NCBI GenBank assembly: GCA_003577315.1
Contig: QEVK01000028.1
Span: forward strand, 1-41,268
DNA from: Hyphomicrobiales bacterium
GTDB lineage: Bacteria > Pseudomonadota > Alphaproteobacteria > Rhizobiales > Rhizobiaceae
DNA: 41,268 nt
Direction: 5' to 3'
Both the position numbers and the translations under genes were made by a program. Positions 21,433 to 30,941 of this stretch are shown here, in pieces. Position 1 is the first letter of the stretch. Each line of letters begins with the position of its first letter. The notes under the pieces are model-generated. The model saw only the letters and a program-made list of their open reading frames with translations. It had not been told where the DNA came from and ran no database searches.

Positions 21433-22047
21433 ATGCGCGTCAAAAAATTCCTTCTCGTCGCGGCGCTGGGCGCTGCCACCGCCCTTGCCGGCTGCACCAC
21501 CGGCGGCAGCATCTTCACCGCCGAATACGGCTCGAGGAAGGATGCCGGCTACCAGCTTCCGGCGATCCCGATCCATCAGGTGCCGTCGCAGTATCACCGC
21601 CAGATCGTGCGCTACAAGACCGACGAGAAGCCCGGCACGGTGATCGTCGACACCAAGGCCAAGTTCCTCTACCTCGTCATGGCCGACGGCAAGGCGATGC
21701 GCTACGGCATCGGCGTCGGCCGCGAGGGTTTCGAGTGGTCGGGCACCTCGCGCGTGGCGATGAAGCGCGAATGGCCGACCTGGACGCCGCCGGAGGCGAT
21801 GATCGGCCGCCAGCCCGAGCTCGCCAAGTGGCGCGGCGGCCAGCCCGGCGGCCTTTCCAACCCGCTCGGCGCGCGCGCCATGTACCTGTTCAACAAGAGC
21901 GGCGACACCGGCTACCGCCTGCACGGCACGCCGGAGTGGAAGTCGATCGGCCGGGCGATGTCGTCGGGCTGCATCCGCCTCATCAACCAGGACATCATCG
22001 ACCTCTACGACCGCGTCGAGGTCGGGGCCAAGGTGATCGTGAAATAA
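21433..22047 (+). CDS. L,D-transpeptidase (YkuD) lipoprotein
   Basis: This 204-aa protein has a lipoprotein signal with lipobox LAGC (Cys21) and a YkuD catalytic domain. The active-site signature runs from YRLHGTPEWKSIG (His164) to MSSGCIRLINQD (Cys180). These enzymes make 3-3 cross-links in peptidoglycan or attach proteins to it. The ATG at 21433 gives a perfect lipoprotein signal; a start 20 codons earlier is possible but spoils it. The segment EWPTWTPPEAMIGRQPELAK is typical of rhizobial members. It is a single-gene unit closed by a strong terminator. Confidence 0.93.
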   Translation: MRVKKFLLVAALGAATALAGCTTGGSIFTAEYGSRKDAGYQLPAIPIHQVPSQYHRQIVRYKTDEKPGTVIVDTKAKFLYLVMADGKAMRYGIGVGREGFEWSGTSRVAMKREWPTWTPPEAMIGRQPELAKWRGGQPGGLSNPLGARAMYLFNKSGDTGYRLHGTPEWKSIGRAMSSGCIRLINQDIIDLYDRVEVGAKVIVK

Positions 22048-22086
22048 CGATGCGAACCGTCTAGGCAACACCGACGTCGCATGAAG

Positions 22087-22117
22087 CAGAAAACCGGGCC
22101 TCGCGCCCGGTTTTCTG
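22087..22117. terminator. Bidirectional intrinsic terminator
   Basis: CAGAAAACCGGGC (22087-22099) pairs perfectly with GCCCGGTTTTCTG (22105-22117) around a 5-base loop. The T-rich right arm and following TTT serve the transpeptidase gene. The A-rich left arm gives a T-rich tail on the minus strand for the nfu gene. Confidence 0.9.
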
Positions 22118-22145
22118 TTTGGTGCGTCCCTTCGCGAGGCTGCGC

Positions 22146-22727
22146 TCAGGGAATCTGCTCGACGTGCTGCACCTCCGGCACGAAATGGCGCAGCAGGTTC
22201 TGGATGCCGTGCTTGAGCGTCGCGGTCGAGGACGGGCAGCCGGCGCACGCGCCCTTCATGTGCAGGAAGACGGTGCCGTTCTCGAAGCCGCGGAAGGTGA
22301 TGTCGCCGCCGTCCTGGGCCACGGCCGGGCGCACGCGCGTGTCGAGCAGCTCCTTGATGGTGGCCACGATCTCCTCGTCGGCCTCGTCGTAGAACTCCTC
22401 GCCGCCGGCCTCGTCGGCCATCGCCGCGACGGTGCCCGCCTGCGCCATCACCGGCAGGCCGGACATGAAATGCTCCATGATCGCGCCAAGGATGGCAGGC
22501 TTCAGGTGCTGCCAGTCCGGGCCGTCCTGCTTGGTGACGGTGACGAAGTCGTAGCCGAAGAACACGCCGGTCACGCCCGGCACATCGAACAGCGCGCCGG
22601 CCAGCGGCGAGGCCTCGCGCGCGGCCGCCGCGTCGCGGAAATCGGCGGTGCCGTCCTCCAGCACCACCTTGCCCGGCAGGAACTTCAGCGTCGCGGGATT
22701 GGGGGTCGCCTCGGTCTGGATGAACAT
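22146..22727 (-). CDS. Nfu-type iron-sulfur scaffold/carrier
   Basis: This 193-aa protein has an N-terminal Nfu_N domain (MFIQTEATPNPATLKFLPGK) and a C-terminal NifU-like domain with the cluster-binding motif Cys161-AG-Cys164 in HMKGACAGCPSSTATLKHGI. It receives Fe-S clusters and delivers them to target enzymes in the cytoplasm. Length and layout match alphaproteobacterial NfuA homologues, which differ from E. coli NfuA in having an Nfu_N rather than an A-type N-terminal domain. GGAG precedes the ATG. An Irr-type iron control element lies 22 bases upstream, so expression should respond to haem and iron status. Confidence 0.92.
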   Translation of the reverse strand: MFIQTEATPNPATLKFLPGKVVLEDGTADFRDAAAAREASPLAGALFDVPGVTGVFFGYDFVTVTKQDGPDWQHLKPAILGAIMEHFMSGLPVMAQAGTVAAMADEAGGEEFYDEADEEIVATIKELLDTRVRPAVAQDGGDITFRGFENGTVFLHMKGACAGCPSSTATLKHGIQNLLRHFVPEVQHVEQIP

Positions 22728-22748
22728 CGCCGTTCTCCGTTTCCTAAT

Positions 22749-22765
22749 TTTGGAATTGTTCTAAA
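22749..22765 (-). promoter_or_regulatory. Irr box (iron control element) upstream of nfu
   Basis: On the coding strand TTTAGAA-CAA-TTCCAAA is one base from the perfect inverted repeat TTTAGAA-N3-TTCTAAA described for the iron control element bound by Irr in rhizobia. It lies 22-38 bases before the nfu ATG, where Irr would block or flank the promoter. The surroundings are AT-rich. Confidence 0.7.
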
Positions 22766-22858
22766 ATAGAGCAGACGGCGGCAGCCGGCAAGCTCGTCGC
22801 GTGTCATGCAAAGCGGACCCTATATGGGGTCGTTGCCGCCGGCGCGCAATCGCAGCCT

Positions 22859-23350
22859 TCAGGCAAGGGTCTCGATCTCCTCGTCGGTGAGGCCCGCCGG
22901 CACCACGGTGACGGGGATCGGGAAGGCCGCGCCCTTGCCGGCGACCGAGGCGACGAGCGGCCCCGGCCCCTCCTTGGAGCCGCCGGCGGCCAGCACGAGG
23001 ATGGCGATGTCCTGGTCTTCCTCGATCAGCTTGTGGATCTCCTGGGCGGGCGTGCCCTCGCGCACGACCAGCTCCGGCTCGATACCGACCTTCTCGCGAA
23101 TGCGGGTGGCGTGGCTGTCGAGGGCGGCGCCGGCGGCGGCGTTCGCCTCCTCGCGCATGATCTGCTCGACGCCGAGCCAGTGCTGGAAGTCGGCCGGCTC
23201 GATCACGTAGAGCAGCACCACCGCGCCGCCGGTGGAGCGGGCGCGGCGCGCGGCGTAGGCGACGGCGTGCTCGCATTCGGGCGTGCTGTCGACGATGGCG
23301 AGGAACTTGCGCCGGTGGCCGGCTTCCGCGCTCAGGCGTCTTGAAACCAT
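22859..23350 (-). CDS. Universal stress protein (UspA family)
   Basis: This 163-aa protein has a Rossmann-like UspA fold: FLAIVDSTPECEHAVAYAAR at the N terminus, and IAILVLAAGGSKEGPGPLVA and FPIPVTVVPAGLTDEEIETL at the C terminus. The ATP-binding pattern G-x2-G-x9-G is not complete in the GSKEGPGPL stretch, so it may be of the non-nucleotide-binding type. GGAGAGGG precedes the ATG at 23350. It lies between trpS and nfu, an arrangement I recall from rhizobia. Its role in stress is not defined. Confidence 0.9.
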   Translation of the reverse strand: MVSRRLSAEAGHRRKFLAIVDSTPECEHAVAYAARRARSTGGAVVLLYVIEPADFQHWLGVEQIMREEANAAAGAALDSHATRIREKVGIEPELVVREGTPAQEIHKLIEEDQDIAILVLAAGGSKEGPGPLVASVAGKGAAFPIPVTVVPAGLTDEEIETLA

Positions 23351-23465
23351 ATGCCCTCTCCTGCCCAGTGTCGTGTCTGGCGTCGCCTCATGCCGTCATC
23401 GACCCGTCCCGGCGGGCAATCTGCCACCGCGCCGGGCGTCGGGCAAGCGTCGCGACGCGGGCGCA

Positions 23466-24533
23466 TCAGTCGTCGAGCAGGCCGACGATCTCGCGCACCT
23501 GCTTCATCGTCGCCTCGGCGAGCGCGCCGGCGCGCTCGCCGCCGTCGCGCAGCACGGCGTCGACATAGGCGCGGTCGGCCGAGATGCGGCGCATCTCGGC
23601 GGCGACCGGCGCCAGCTTCTCCACCGCGAGCTCGGCCAGCGCCGGCTTGAACGCCGAGAACTGCCGGCCGCCGAACTCGGCCATCACCGCCTCGCGGCTG
23701 GTTTCGGCGAGCGCGGCATAGATGCCGACGAGGTTCTCGGCTTCGGGCCGGTCCTTCAGGCCGGCAAGCTCCGACGGCAGCGGCTCGGGGTCGGTCTTGG
23801 CCTTCTTGATCTTCTTCGCGATGGCGTCGGCGTCGTCGGTCAGGTTGATGCGCGACAGGTCCGACGGGTCGGACTTCGACATCTTCTTGGTGCCGTCGCG
23901 CAGGCTCATGACGCGCGTGGCCGGGCCCTCGATCAGCGGCTCGGTCAGCGGGAAGAAGCCGTTCAGCGTCTCGTCTCCCATCGTCATCTCGACGCCGATG
24001 CCGAGCTCGCCGATCCTTCTGGAGAAGTCGTTGTTGAACTTGGCGGCGATGTCGCGCGTCAGCTCCAGATGCTGCTTCTGGTCGTCGCCGACCGGCACGT
24101 GGGTGGCGCGGTAGACGAGGATGTCGGCCGCCATCAGGCTCGGATAGGCGAGCAGGCCCAGCGAGGCGTTCTCGCGGTCCTTGCCGGCCTTGTCCTTGAA
24201 CTGCGTCATGCGGTTCATCCAGCCGATGCGCGCCACGCAGTTGAAGATCCAGGCAAGCTCGGCGTGCTGCGGCACGCGCGCCTGGTTGAAGACGATGTGC
24301 TTTTCAGGATCGATGCCGGCGGCGAGGAAGGCGGCGGTGATCGAGCGCGTCTGCGAGGGCAGGTCGTCGTGGACGAGCTGCGCGGTGATCGAGTGCAGGT
24401 CGACCACGCAATAGATGCAGTCGTGGCTTTCCTGGAGCGCGACGAACTTGCGGATCGCGCCGAGATAGTTGCCCAGATGCAGGTTGCCGGTCGGCTGGAC
24501 GCCGGAGAAGACCAGGGGTTTGAAGCTGCTCAT
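23466..24533 (-). CDS. trpS: Tryptophanyl-tRNA synthetase
   Basis: This 355-aa class I synthetase charges tRNA-Trp. The HIGH-like motif is HLGN (residues 19-22) in [17 protein letters not shown] and the second motif is KMSKS near residue 215 in [17 protein letters not shown]. The stretch [20 protein letters not shown] and [17 protein letters not shown] are typical of bacterial TrpRS. The ATG at 24533 gives the standard family start [16 protein letters not shown]; the longer frame has no support. It is 82 bases downstream of murJ. Confidence 0.97.
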   Translation of the reverse strand: MSSFKPLVFSGVQPTGNLHLGNYLGAIRKFVALQESHDCIYCVVDLHSITAQLVHDDLPSQTRSITAAFLAAGIDPEKHIVFNQARVPQHAELAWIFNCVARIGWMNRMTQFKDKAGKDRENASLGLLAYPSLMAADILVYRATHVPVGDDQKQHLELTRDIAAKFNNDFSRRIGELGIGVEMTMGDETLNGFFPLTEPLIEGPATRVMSLRDGTKKMSKSDPSDLSRINLTDDADAIAKKIKKAKTDPEPLPSELAGLKDRPEAENLVGIYAALAETSREAVMAEFGGRQFSAFKPALAELAVEKLAPVAAEMRRISADRAYVDAVLRDGGERAGALAEATMKQVREIVGLLDD

Positions 24534-24615
24534 GATGGAAGGGGTCCGGGGCTTGTGGAGGGCCTCGTGGCAAGCGAGAGCCATGGGATTGCGTCGGCTT
24601 ATGGCGGATGCCGCG

Positions 24616-26202
24616 TCACGGATCAAGGGGTTGCGCCGGCGCGGCCTTTCGCCGCCTGAACGCGCCCTTCAGCTCGGCGCGGTCGAGCGCGCCGGTGGCG
24701 ATGACGATGGCGAAATAGACGATCGCCGCGATGCCGATGACGCCCATCACCGCGCAGAACCGCACGAGGAGGGCGGGCGAGGCCAGCCACGCCGCCATGG
24801 CGCGGTCGAGCAGGAGCACCACCACGCCCATCGCGGCGCTGGCCACCACGATCATGGCGACGCGCCGCAGCGTCCTTGCCGAGGGGCGGAAGTCGCCGCG
24901 CCGCCACAGCACGCCGGCGAGCAGCGCGAAATTGAGCCAGGCCGAGATCGAGGTGGCGGCGGCGATGCCGACATGGCCCCAGATCGGGAACAGGATCAGG
25001 CTGCCGGCGATGTTGACGACCACGGCGGCCATCGAGAACCACATCGGGCTCTTGACGTCGAGCCGCGCGAAATAGGCCGGAGAGAACACCTTGATGAGCA
25101 CGTAGGCCGGCAGGCCGGTGGCGAAGGCGGAAAGGGCGGCCGCCGTCAGCGCCGTGGTCTGCGCCGTGAAGGCGCCGCGCTCGTAGAGGAGGTTGACCAG
25201 CGGCCCGGAAAACAGCACGAAGCCGACCGCCGCCGGCAGGGTCAGCCCGAGGCCGAACTCCAGCGAGCGGTTCTGCAGGTGCTGGGCGTCGGCGAAATCG
25301 CCCGCCTTCAGCGTGCGCGACAGCTCGGGCAGCAGCACGACGCCGATGGCGATGCCGATGATGCCGAGCGGAAGCTGGTTGATGCGGTCGGCGTAGTTGA
25401 GCAGCGAGATCGCGCCCTCCTGCGCCGAGGCGATGATCTGCCCGACCAGGAGGTTGATCTGGGTGACGCCGCCCGTCAGCAGCGCCGGCCCCATCAGCGT
25501 CAGCAGCCGCCTCACGTCCGGCGTCAGCGCCGGCCGGCGCAGCGACATCGAGAAGCCTTGCCTGCGCACGCCGCGCGCCAGGAAGAAAAGCTGCGCCGCG
25601 CCCGAGGCGAACACGCCCCAGGCCAGCCACAGGCCGGTCGCCTGCGCGTCGATGCCGAGCGCCAGCGCCACCACCAGCACGCCGATCAGGATGACGTTGA
25701 GCAGCACCGGCACGATGGCCGCGAGGAAGTAGCGGCGCATCGAGTTGAGGATGCCCGACAGCATCGCCACCAGCGACATGAAGAACAGATAGGGGAACAT
25801 GACGCGCGTCAGCATCACGGTGAGGTCCATCTTGTCCGGGTCGCTGGCGAAGCCCGGCGCGATGACGGTCTCGACCAGGAACGGCATGAACAGGATGGCG
25901 AGCCCCGACAGGAGGATCAGCGTCGCCATCAGCACCGAAAGCACGTCCTCGGCGAAGCGGCGCGCCGCCTGCTCGCCGCCGCCCTCCAGCTCCTTGGCGA
26001 AGAGCGGGATGAAGGCGGTGTTGAAGGCGCCCTCGGCGAACAGCCGGCGGAACAGGTTGGGAAAGCGGAAGGCGGCGTAGAAGGCGTCCGCCACCGGGCC
26101 GGCGCCGAGCGCGGCGCCGATCAGCGCCTCGCGCACGAAGCCCGAGAGGCGGCTGGCCGATGTCGCGCCGCCGACGGCGGCGAATTTCTTCACGAGGCTC
26201 AT
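24616..26202 (-). CDS. murJ: MurJ lipid II flippase
   Basis: This 528-aa membrane protein has about 14 helices and starts [20 protein letters not shown], followed by [20 protein letters not shown] and [20 protein letters not shown], the conserved N-terminal region of MurJ/MviN with its essential arginines. It flips lipid II across the inner membrane for peptidoglycan synthesis. It is 28 bases downstream of glnD, the conserved rhizobial order glnD-murJ-trpS. Length and sequence are normal. Confidence 0.96.
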   Translation of the reverse strand: MSLVKKFAAVGGATSASRLSGFVREALIGAALGAGPVADAFYAAFRFPNLFRRLFAEGAFNTAFIPLFAKELEGGGEQAARRFAEDVLSVLMATLILLSGLAILFMPFLVETVIAPGFASDPDKMDLTVMLTRVMFPYLFFMSLVAMLSGILNSMRRYFLAAIVPVLLNVILIGVLVVALALGIDAQATGLWLAWGVFASGAAQLFFLARGVRRQGFSMSLRRPALTPDVRRLLTLMGPALLTGGVTQINLLVGQIIASAQEGAISLLNYADRINQLPLGIIGIAIGVVLLPELSRTLKAGDFADAQHLQNRSLEFGLGLTLPAAVGFVLFSGPLVNLLYERGAFTAQTTALTAAALSAFATGLPAYVLIKVFSPAYFARLDVKSPMWFSMAAVVVNIAGSLILFPIWGHVGIAAATSISAWLNFALLAGVLWRRGDFRPSARTLRRVAMIVVASAAMGVVVLLLDRAMAAWLASPALLVRFCAVMGVIGIAAIVYFAIVIATGALDRAELKGAFRRRKAAPAQPLDP

Positions 26203-26230
26203 GGGGCAGGCATCCTGCGACGGTTTGCGG

Positions 26231-29038
26231 CTACACGGCGGCGGCGCTGGCGGCGCTGGCGGCGCGCTCGGCGGCGGGCGCGCCCTCCATCACCGCGATC
26301 AGCGCCTGGCGCACCCGCTCCTGGCGGGCCGGGTTCTCGATCTTGTGGCCGGTCAGGTCGGTCACGTAGAAGGTGTCGATCACCTTCTCGCCGAAGGTGG
26401 TGATGTGAGCCGAGGCGATGTCGAGCGACAGGTCCGACAGCGCCCCGGTGATCTCCGACAGGAGGCCCGGCCGGTCGAGGCACTCGACCTCGATGACCGA
26501 GAAGCGGTTGGACAGCGCGTTGCGGATCGCCGCCTTCGGCTCGATGCGGAAGGCCCTCGCGCCGCGTTTCGAGCGGGCGCGCTTCTCGATCATCTCCGGC
26601 AGCCGCGCCTTGCCCGACAGCACGTCCTCGATCAGCGCGCCGACACGGGTCGAGCGGCGGCGCTCGTCCTCGTCGAGGTCGAACTCGCGGTTGATGAGGA
26701 TGGTGTCCAGCGCCCGCCCGTCGGCGGTGGTGAAGATCTGCGCGTCGACGATGTTGGCGTTCGCCGCCGCGCAGGCGCCGGCGATGACCGAAAGCAGGCG
26801 CGGATGGTCGGGCGCGAGCACGGTGATCTCGGTCACCGCCTCGAACTGGTGCGTGCGCACCATGGTCGCGAGCTTGCGGCCGGCTTCGTCGGCCTCGCGG
26901 ATGAAGGCGAGATGCCGCAGCTGGTCGTCGAGCGGCACGGTGAGCAGGTAGTTGTCGTAGGGCAGCGCGAGATAGCGCTGGCGCTCGGCGTCGGGCCAGC
27001 CGGCCAGCGCCTGCGCCAGCGCGCCGCGCGCCGCCTGCGCCCGCTCGGCCCGCGACACCTCCGAGAAGCCGCCGGTGAGCTGCAGCTCGGTCTCGTAGTA
27101 GAGCGTGCGCAGGAGCTGGCCCTTCCAGCCGTTCCACACGCCCGGGCCGACGCCGCGTATGTCGCACACGGTCAGGATGAGCAGGAGCTTCAGCCGCTCC
27201 ACCGACTGCACGATGTCGGCGAAGTCCTGGATGGTCTTGCGGTCGTTGAGGTCGCGCGTCTGCGCCGTCATCGACATCACGAGGTGGTTCTCGATCAGCC
27301 AGGCGATGGTCTCGGTGTCGGCGGCGGAGAAGCCCATATGCGGGGCGAGCCGCCGCGCGATCCTGGCGCCGGCGGTGGAGTGGTCCTCCGGCCGGCCCTT
27401 GGCGATGTCGTGGAACAGCACCGCGACATAGAGGATGTCGCGCTTGTCCTTCAGCCCCGGCATCAGCGCGTGCGACAGCGGGTGGATGGCGCCGGCGTCG
27501 CCGTGCTCGATCTGGGAGAGCACGCCCACGCAGCGGATGAGGTGCTCGTCCACCGTGTAGTGGTGGTACATGTTGAACTGCATCATCGCCACGATCTTCT
27601 GGAAATCGGGGATGAGCTTGCCGAGCAGGCCGGCCTCGTTCATGCGGCGCAGGTTCAGCTCCGGGTTGCGGTCGGAGGTCAGCACCTCCATGAACAGCCG
27701 GTTCGCCTCCTTGTCGCGGCGCAGGTTGCGGTCGACCAGCCGCAGCGAGCGGGTGAGCAGCTTCAGCGCGTCGGGATGGAACTCCAGCCCGTGGCGGTCG
27801 GCGAAGCGGAACAGCCGCAACAGGTTCACCGGATCGCGCTCGAAGACCCGGTCGTCGGCGACGTTGATGCGGTGGTTGTCGACGATGAAGTCCGAGGTGC
27901 CGGCGAGCTTGCGCCGGCGGCGCGAGAAGTTGAGGATGACGCGGTTGAAGCCCGGCACGTGCTTGGCCTGCTCCTCCTCGAGCGCGGCGCAGAAGATGCG
28001 GGTCAGGTCGCCCACCGTCTTGGCGACGAGGAAGTAGTGCTTCATGAAGCGCTCGACCGCCGACAGCCCGGGATGGCTGGTGTAGCCGAGCCGCTCGGCG
28101 ATGTCGCGCTGGATGTCGAAGTGGAGGCGCTCCTCCGCCCGGCCGTTGAGGAAATGCATGTGGCAGCGCACCGCCCACAGGAAGTCCTCGGCCTTGCGGA
28201 ACTGGTTCAGCTCGCCGCGGGTGAACACGCCCTTGCCGACCAGCTCGTCGGCGGTGCGCACGCGGTAGTAGTACTTGCCGATCCAGAACAGGGTCTGCAG
28301 GTCGCGCAGGCCGCCCTTGCCCTCCTTGACGTTGGGCTCGACCAGGTAGCGGCTTTCGCCGGCCTTGGCGTGGCGGCCGTCGCGCTCGGCGAGCTTGGCC
28401 TGCACGAACTCCGCGCCCGTGTCCTTGACCACCTCGGCGTCGAACCGCTGGACCAGCGTGTCGTAGAGGCGCCTCTCGCCATGGACGAAGCGGGCCTCCA
28501 GGATCGAGGTGCGGATGGTGAAGTCGGTGCGCGACAGGCGGATGCACTCGTCGATGTCGCGGGTGGCGTGGCCGACCTTCAGGCCGAGGTCCCACAGCAC
28601 GTAGAGCATGTATTCGACCACCTGCTCGCCCCACGGCGTCTGCTTGTAGGGCAGCACGAACAGCAGGTCGACGTCGGAGGCCGGCGCCAGCGTGCCGCGG
28701 CCGTAGCCGCCCACCGCCACCAGCGCCATGTGCTCGGCGGCCGAGGGGTTCTGCGCGCGATAGACGTTGCCGGCGACGAAGTCGTAGAGCGCGCGGATCA
28801 CCTCGTCCATCAGGTGCGACAGCCGCTCGGCGCAGGCGAGGCCGCCGCCGTCGCCGCGCAGCATCGCCTCGGCCCCGGCGCGACCCTGCGCCAGCGTGGC
28901 CTTGAACAGGCGCACCAGCCCGGCGCGCACGGCCGGGCTCGCGCCGTCGCCGCCCGCCCCGGCCGTCAGCGCCGCTATGTCGCGCCGCAGCGCAGCGCCG
29001 TCGACGATGTCTTCGAGCCTCAGGGGAATCTTCGCCAT
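26231..29038 (-). CDS. glnD: GlnD, PII uridylyltransferase/uridylyl-removing enzyme
   Basis: This 935-aa enzyme senses glutamine and modifies PII proteins. Domains in order are a nucleotidyltransferase with [17 protein letters not shown] (Gly110 to Asp124), a GlnD-specific helical linker, an HD domain with [16 protein letters not shown] near the middle, and two C-terminal ACT domains ([18 protein letters not shown] and [18 protein letters not shown]). The ATG at 29038 gives the usual start [14 protein letters not shown]; the frame is open far upstream only because of high GC. It ends in a short alanine-rich tail. It starts 29 bases after the EAL-domain gene and precedes murJ by 28 bases. Confidence 0.96.
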   Translation of the reverse strand: MAKIPLRLEDIVDGAALRRDIAALTAGAGGDGASPAVRAGLVRLFKATLAQGRAGAEAMLRGDGGGLACAERLSHLMDEVIRALYDFVAGNVYRAQNPSAAEHMALVAVGGYGRGTLAPASDVDLLFVLPYKQTPWGEQVVEYMLYVLWDLGLKVGHATRDIDECIRLSRTDFTIRTSILEARFVHGERRLYDTLVQRFDAEVVKDTGAEFVQAKLAERDGRHAKAGESRYLVEPNVKEGKGGLRDLQTLFWIGKYYYRVRTADELVGKGVFTRGELNQFRKAEDFLWAVRCHMHFLNGRAEERLHFDIQRDIAERLGYTSHPGLSAVERFMKHYFLVAKTVGDLTRIFCAALEEEQAKHVPGFNRVILNFSRRRRKLAGTSDFIVDNHRINVADDRVFERDPVNLLRLFRFADRHGLEFHPDALKLLTRSLRLVDRNLRRDKEANRLFMEVLTSDRNPELNLRRMNEAGLLGKLIPDFQKIVAMMQFNMYHHYTVDEHLIRCVGVLSQIEHGDAGAIHPLSHALMPGLKDKRDILYVAVLFHDIAKGRPEDHSTAGARIARRLAPHMGFSAADTETIAWLIENHLVMSMTAQTRDLNDRKTIQDFADIVQSVERLKLLLILTVCDIRGVGPGVWNGWKGQLLRTLYYETELQLTGGFSEVSRAERAQAARGALAQALAGWPDAERQRYLALPYDNYLLTVPLDDQLRHLAFIREADEAGRKLATMVRTHQFEAVTEITVLAPDHPRLLSVIAGACAAANANIVDAQIFTTADGRALDTILINREFDLDEDERRRSTRVGALIEDVLSGKARLPEMIEKRARSKRGARAFRIEPKAAIRNALSNRFSVIEVECLDRPGLLSEITGALSDLSLDIASAHITTFGEKVIDTFYVTDLTGHKIENPARQERVRQALIAVMEGAPAAERAASAASAAAV

Positions 29039-29067
29039 GCCTGCCGGTCTTGCGTCACCGGCAGGGT

Positions 29068-30723
29068 CTATACCGCGATTTGCCCGCCTTGGATACGGTC
29101 GCGCAGCCGGGCCTGGAGGGCGCCGATGCCCTCGCCGGCCAGATGCGCGGCCGCGCCCGGCTTCAGGAACGCCGCGAAGGCGGCGATGTCGAGCGGCCTT
29201 GCGATGTGGTAGCCCTGCACGAGGTCGATCCTGGCCTGCATGGAGCGCAGCAGCGCCAGCCGCTCGGCCGTCTCCACGCCCTCGACCACCATCACCCGGC
29301 CGGTGGCCTGGATCATCTCGACGGCGTGGCGCAGCATCTGCGCCATCATTGAGTTGTCGGGCGCCATGGCGAAGGCGCGGTCGAGCTTGACCCCGTCGAC
29401 CGACAGCGCGGCCAGGTTCTGCATGTTGGAATAGCCGGTGCCGAAATCGTCGATATAGGTGCGGACGCCGGCGCGCCGCAGCGCCTCGATCTCGCCCTGG
29501 GCGTTGGCGGGCATCTCGTCGCTCTCGATGATCTCCAGCACCAGGTCGAAGCGGTCGGGCTGCGCGACGAAGCCGGAGAAGACCCGAAGCAGCCGCGCGC
29601 AGTCGAGGTCGCGCGGGAAGACGTTGAAGCTGACCTGGAGCCGCCTGTCCGGCGGCACGGTCCGCGACAGCTCCTCGCAGGCGCGCTGCGCCACGAGCTG
29701 CGTCAGGCGCAACGTCATGCCGTGGCGCTCGACGATGTCGATGAAGCGGTCGGGGAAGACGATGCTGTCGTCGATGTCGCGCCAGCGCGCCAGCACCTCG
29801 CAGCCGGCGATCTCGCCGCTGTCGAGGCGCATCACCGGCTGGTAGGCGCACACGATGGAGCCGGCGTCGAGGTGGCGGCGGAACCTCGCCTCGAACGACC
29901 AGTGGCGGGCGATCAGCCGTGCGGCGCGGCCGCTGGCATAGGCCGAGATCAGCGCCGCCGCGACCAGCACGAGCGCGAGCGCGCCCTTTTCCGAGGCCAT
30001 CAGCGCGGCAAGGTCGCCCTCGACCGCGACGCAGTGCACGCCGTCGGGACCGCAGGCGATGTCGCCGACGCGGCCGCTCCACGGCACGGACGATCCGGCG
30101 TCGGCAAGCCGGCGCTGGTAGACGCCGGCCTCGCCGCCGCGGTGGAACCACGAGCCGTCGGCGGCGACGAGCACCATCTCCATCGACAGCCAGTGCGACG
30201 GGTGCGGATCGACCGCGTGCGGCGGGATCACCGCGACGAAGGGATCGCTCAGCGCGAAGGTGCCCTTCTCGCCGGCAAGGCCCAGGAAGCCGAGGTCGCG
30301 GTCGATCCACAAGGAGATGCCGCGGCCGGTGTGGCCGTCGATGTCGGGCGCGCCGAAATCCACCGGCTCGCCGAAGGCGGCGATGCGGGTGGAGCACTGC
30401 GCCTTGCCGCCCGGCGCGTAGAGGAACTCGTTGAGCCCGTCGGGCAGGTAGGCGATGCGGCGCAGCTCGTCGTGGAAGGCGGGCGAGCAGGGGGCGGCGG
30501 TCAGCTGCGCGTGCATCATGTCGAAGACGGCGAGCAGGTTGGTGCGCAGGTGCAGGAACTGCTCGGCCCCGCGCTCGGTCTGCGCCCGCGCCGCGTCGGC
30601 GGTCTTGTGCAGCGCGTAGCCGCCGACGAGGGCGAGCACGGTCGCGAAGGTCGCGACCCAGACCAGAACCGAGATAAGCCGCCGATGGCCGCTCGATATG
30701 AACACGCTGACGAGTTTTGCCAT
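29068..30723 (-). CDS. CSS-like sensor, EAL-domain cyclic-di-GMP phosphodiesterase
   Basis: This 551-aa protein has two membrane helices (about residues 15-36 and 245-265) flanking a periplasmic domain of roughly 200 residues, then a cytoplasmic EAL domain (about 285-535). The periplasmic part has Cys79-Ser80 and Cys110-Ser111, reminiscent of the CSS-motif sensors whose disulfide state sets activity. The EAL catalytic residues appear complete: [38 protein letters not shown] and [10 protein letters not shown]. It should hydrolyse cyclic di-GMP to pGpG. It sits between mutS and glnD, which are usually adjacent or close in relatives, so it may be an insertion. It is probably co-transcribed with glnD. 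Confidence 0.88.
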   Translation of the reverse strand: MAKLVSVFISSGHRRLISVLVWVATFATVLALVGGYALHKTADAARAQTERGAEQFLHLRTNLLAVFDMMHAQLTAAPCSPAFHDELRRIAYLPDGLNEFLYAPGGKAQCSTRIAAFGEPVDFGAPDIDGHTGRGISLWIDRDLGFLGLAGEKGTFALSDPFVAVIPPHAVDPHPSHWLSMEMVLVAADGSWFHRGGEAGVYQRRLADAGSSVPWSGRVGDIACGPDGVHCVAVEGDLAALMASEKGALALVLVAAALISAYASGRAARLIARHWSFEARFRRHLDAGSIVCAYQPVMRLDSGEIAGCEVLARWRDIDDSIVFPDRFIDIVERHGMTLRLTQLVAQRACEELSRTVPPDRRLQVSFNVFPRDLDCARLLRVFSGFVAQPDRFDLVLEIIESDEMPANAQGEIEALRRAGVRTYIDDFGTGYSNMQNLAALSVDGVKLDRAFAMAPDNSMMAQMLRHAVEMIQATGRVMVVEGVETAERLALLRSMQARIDLVQGYHIARPLDIAAFAAFLKPGAAAHLAGEGIGALQARLRDRIQGGQIAV

Positions 30724-30941
30724 GCGAATGGCCCCCCATTCTCCATCGAGTAGGCCATGAAAACTTCAAGCAGGAGTTAATGCTAAAATGCCGCAGCGGA
30801 AGCCGTTCGCCCCGGCGAGCCGCCCGGATGCTGGTCCGGGCCGGAGCACCGGACCGGGAAGTATGCGCATTTTTCGGACAGATCCGGTGCCGGGACGAAA
30901 GGATGGAGCAAGATTGCGCGGCCGGCGGGATGCGCGTTGCT
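30724..30941. other. Gap between mutS and the EAL gene
   Basis: This 218-base gap has one hairpin, GGTCCGG (30833-30839) with CCGGACC (30849-30855), about 90 bases after the mutS stop and without a T run. A more AT-rich stretch near 30740-30790 lies just upstream of the EAL gene and probably holds its promoter; no hexamers are convincing. No gene is visible. Confidence 0.4.

Noticed and set aside
26201..29212. A 1003-codon open frame on the plus strand opposite glnD
   Set aside because: It mirrors the codon pattern of glnD, is low-complexity Arg/Gly/Val/His-rich and has no family pattern. High GC suppresses stops in antisense frames.
26231..30769. GlnD fused to an upstream 570-residue extension
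   Set aside because: The extension reads through the EAL gene in another frame as Arg/Ala-rich nonsense; ATG 29038 gives the standard GlnD start.
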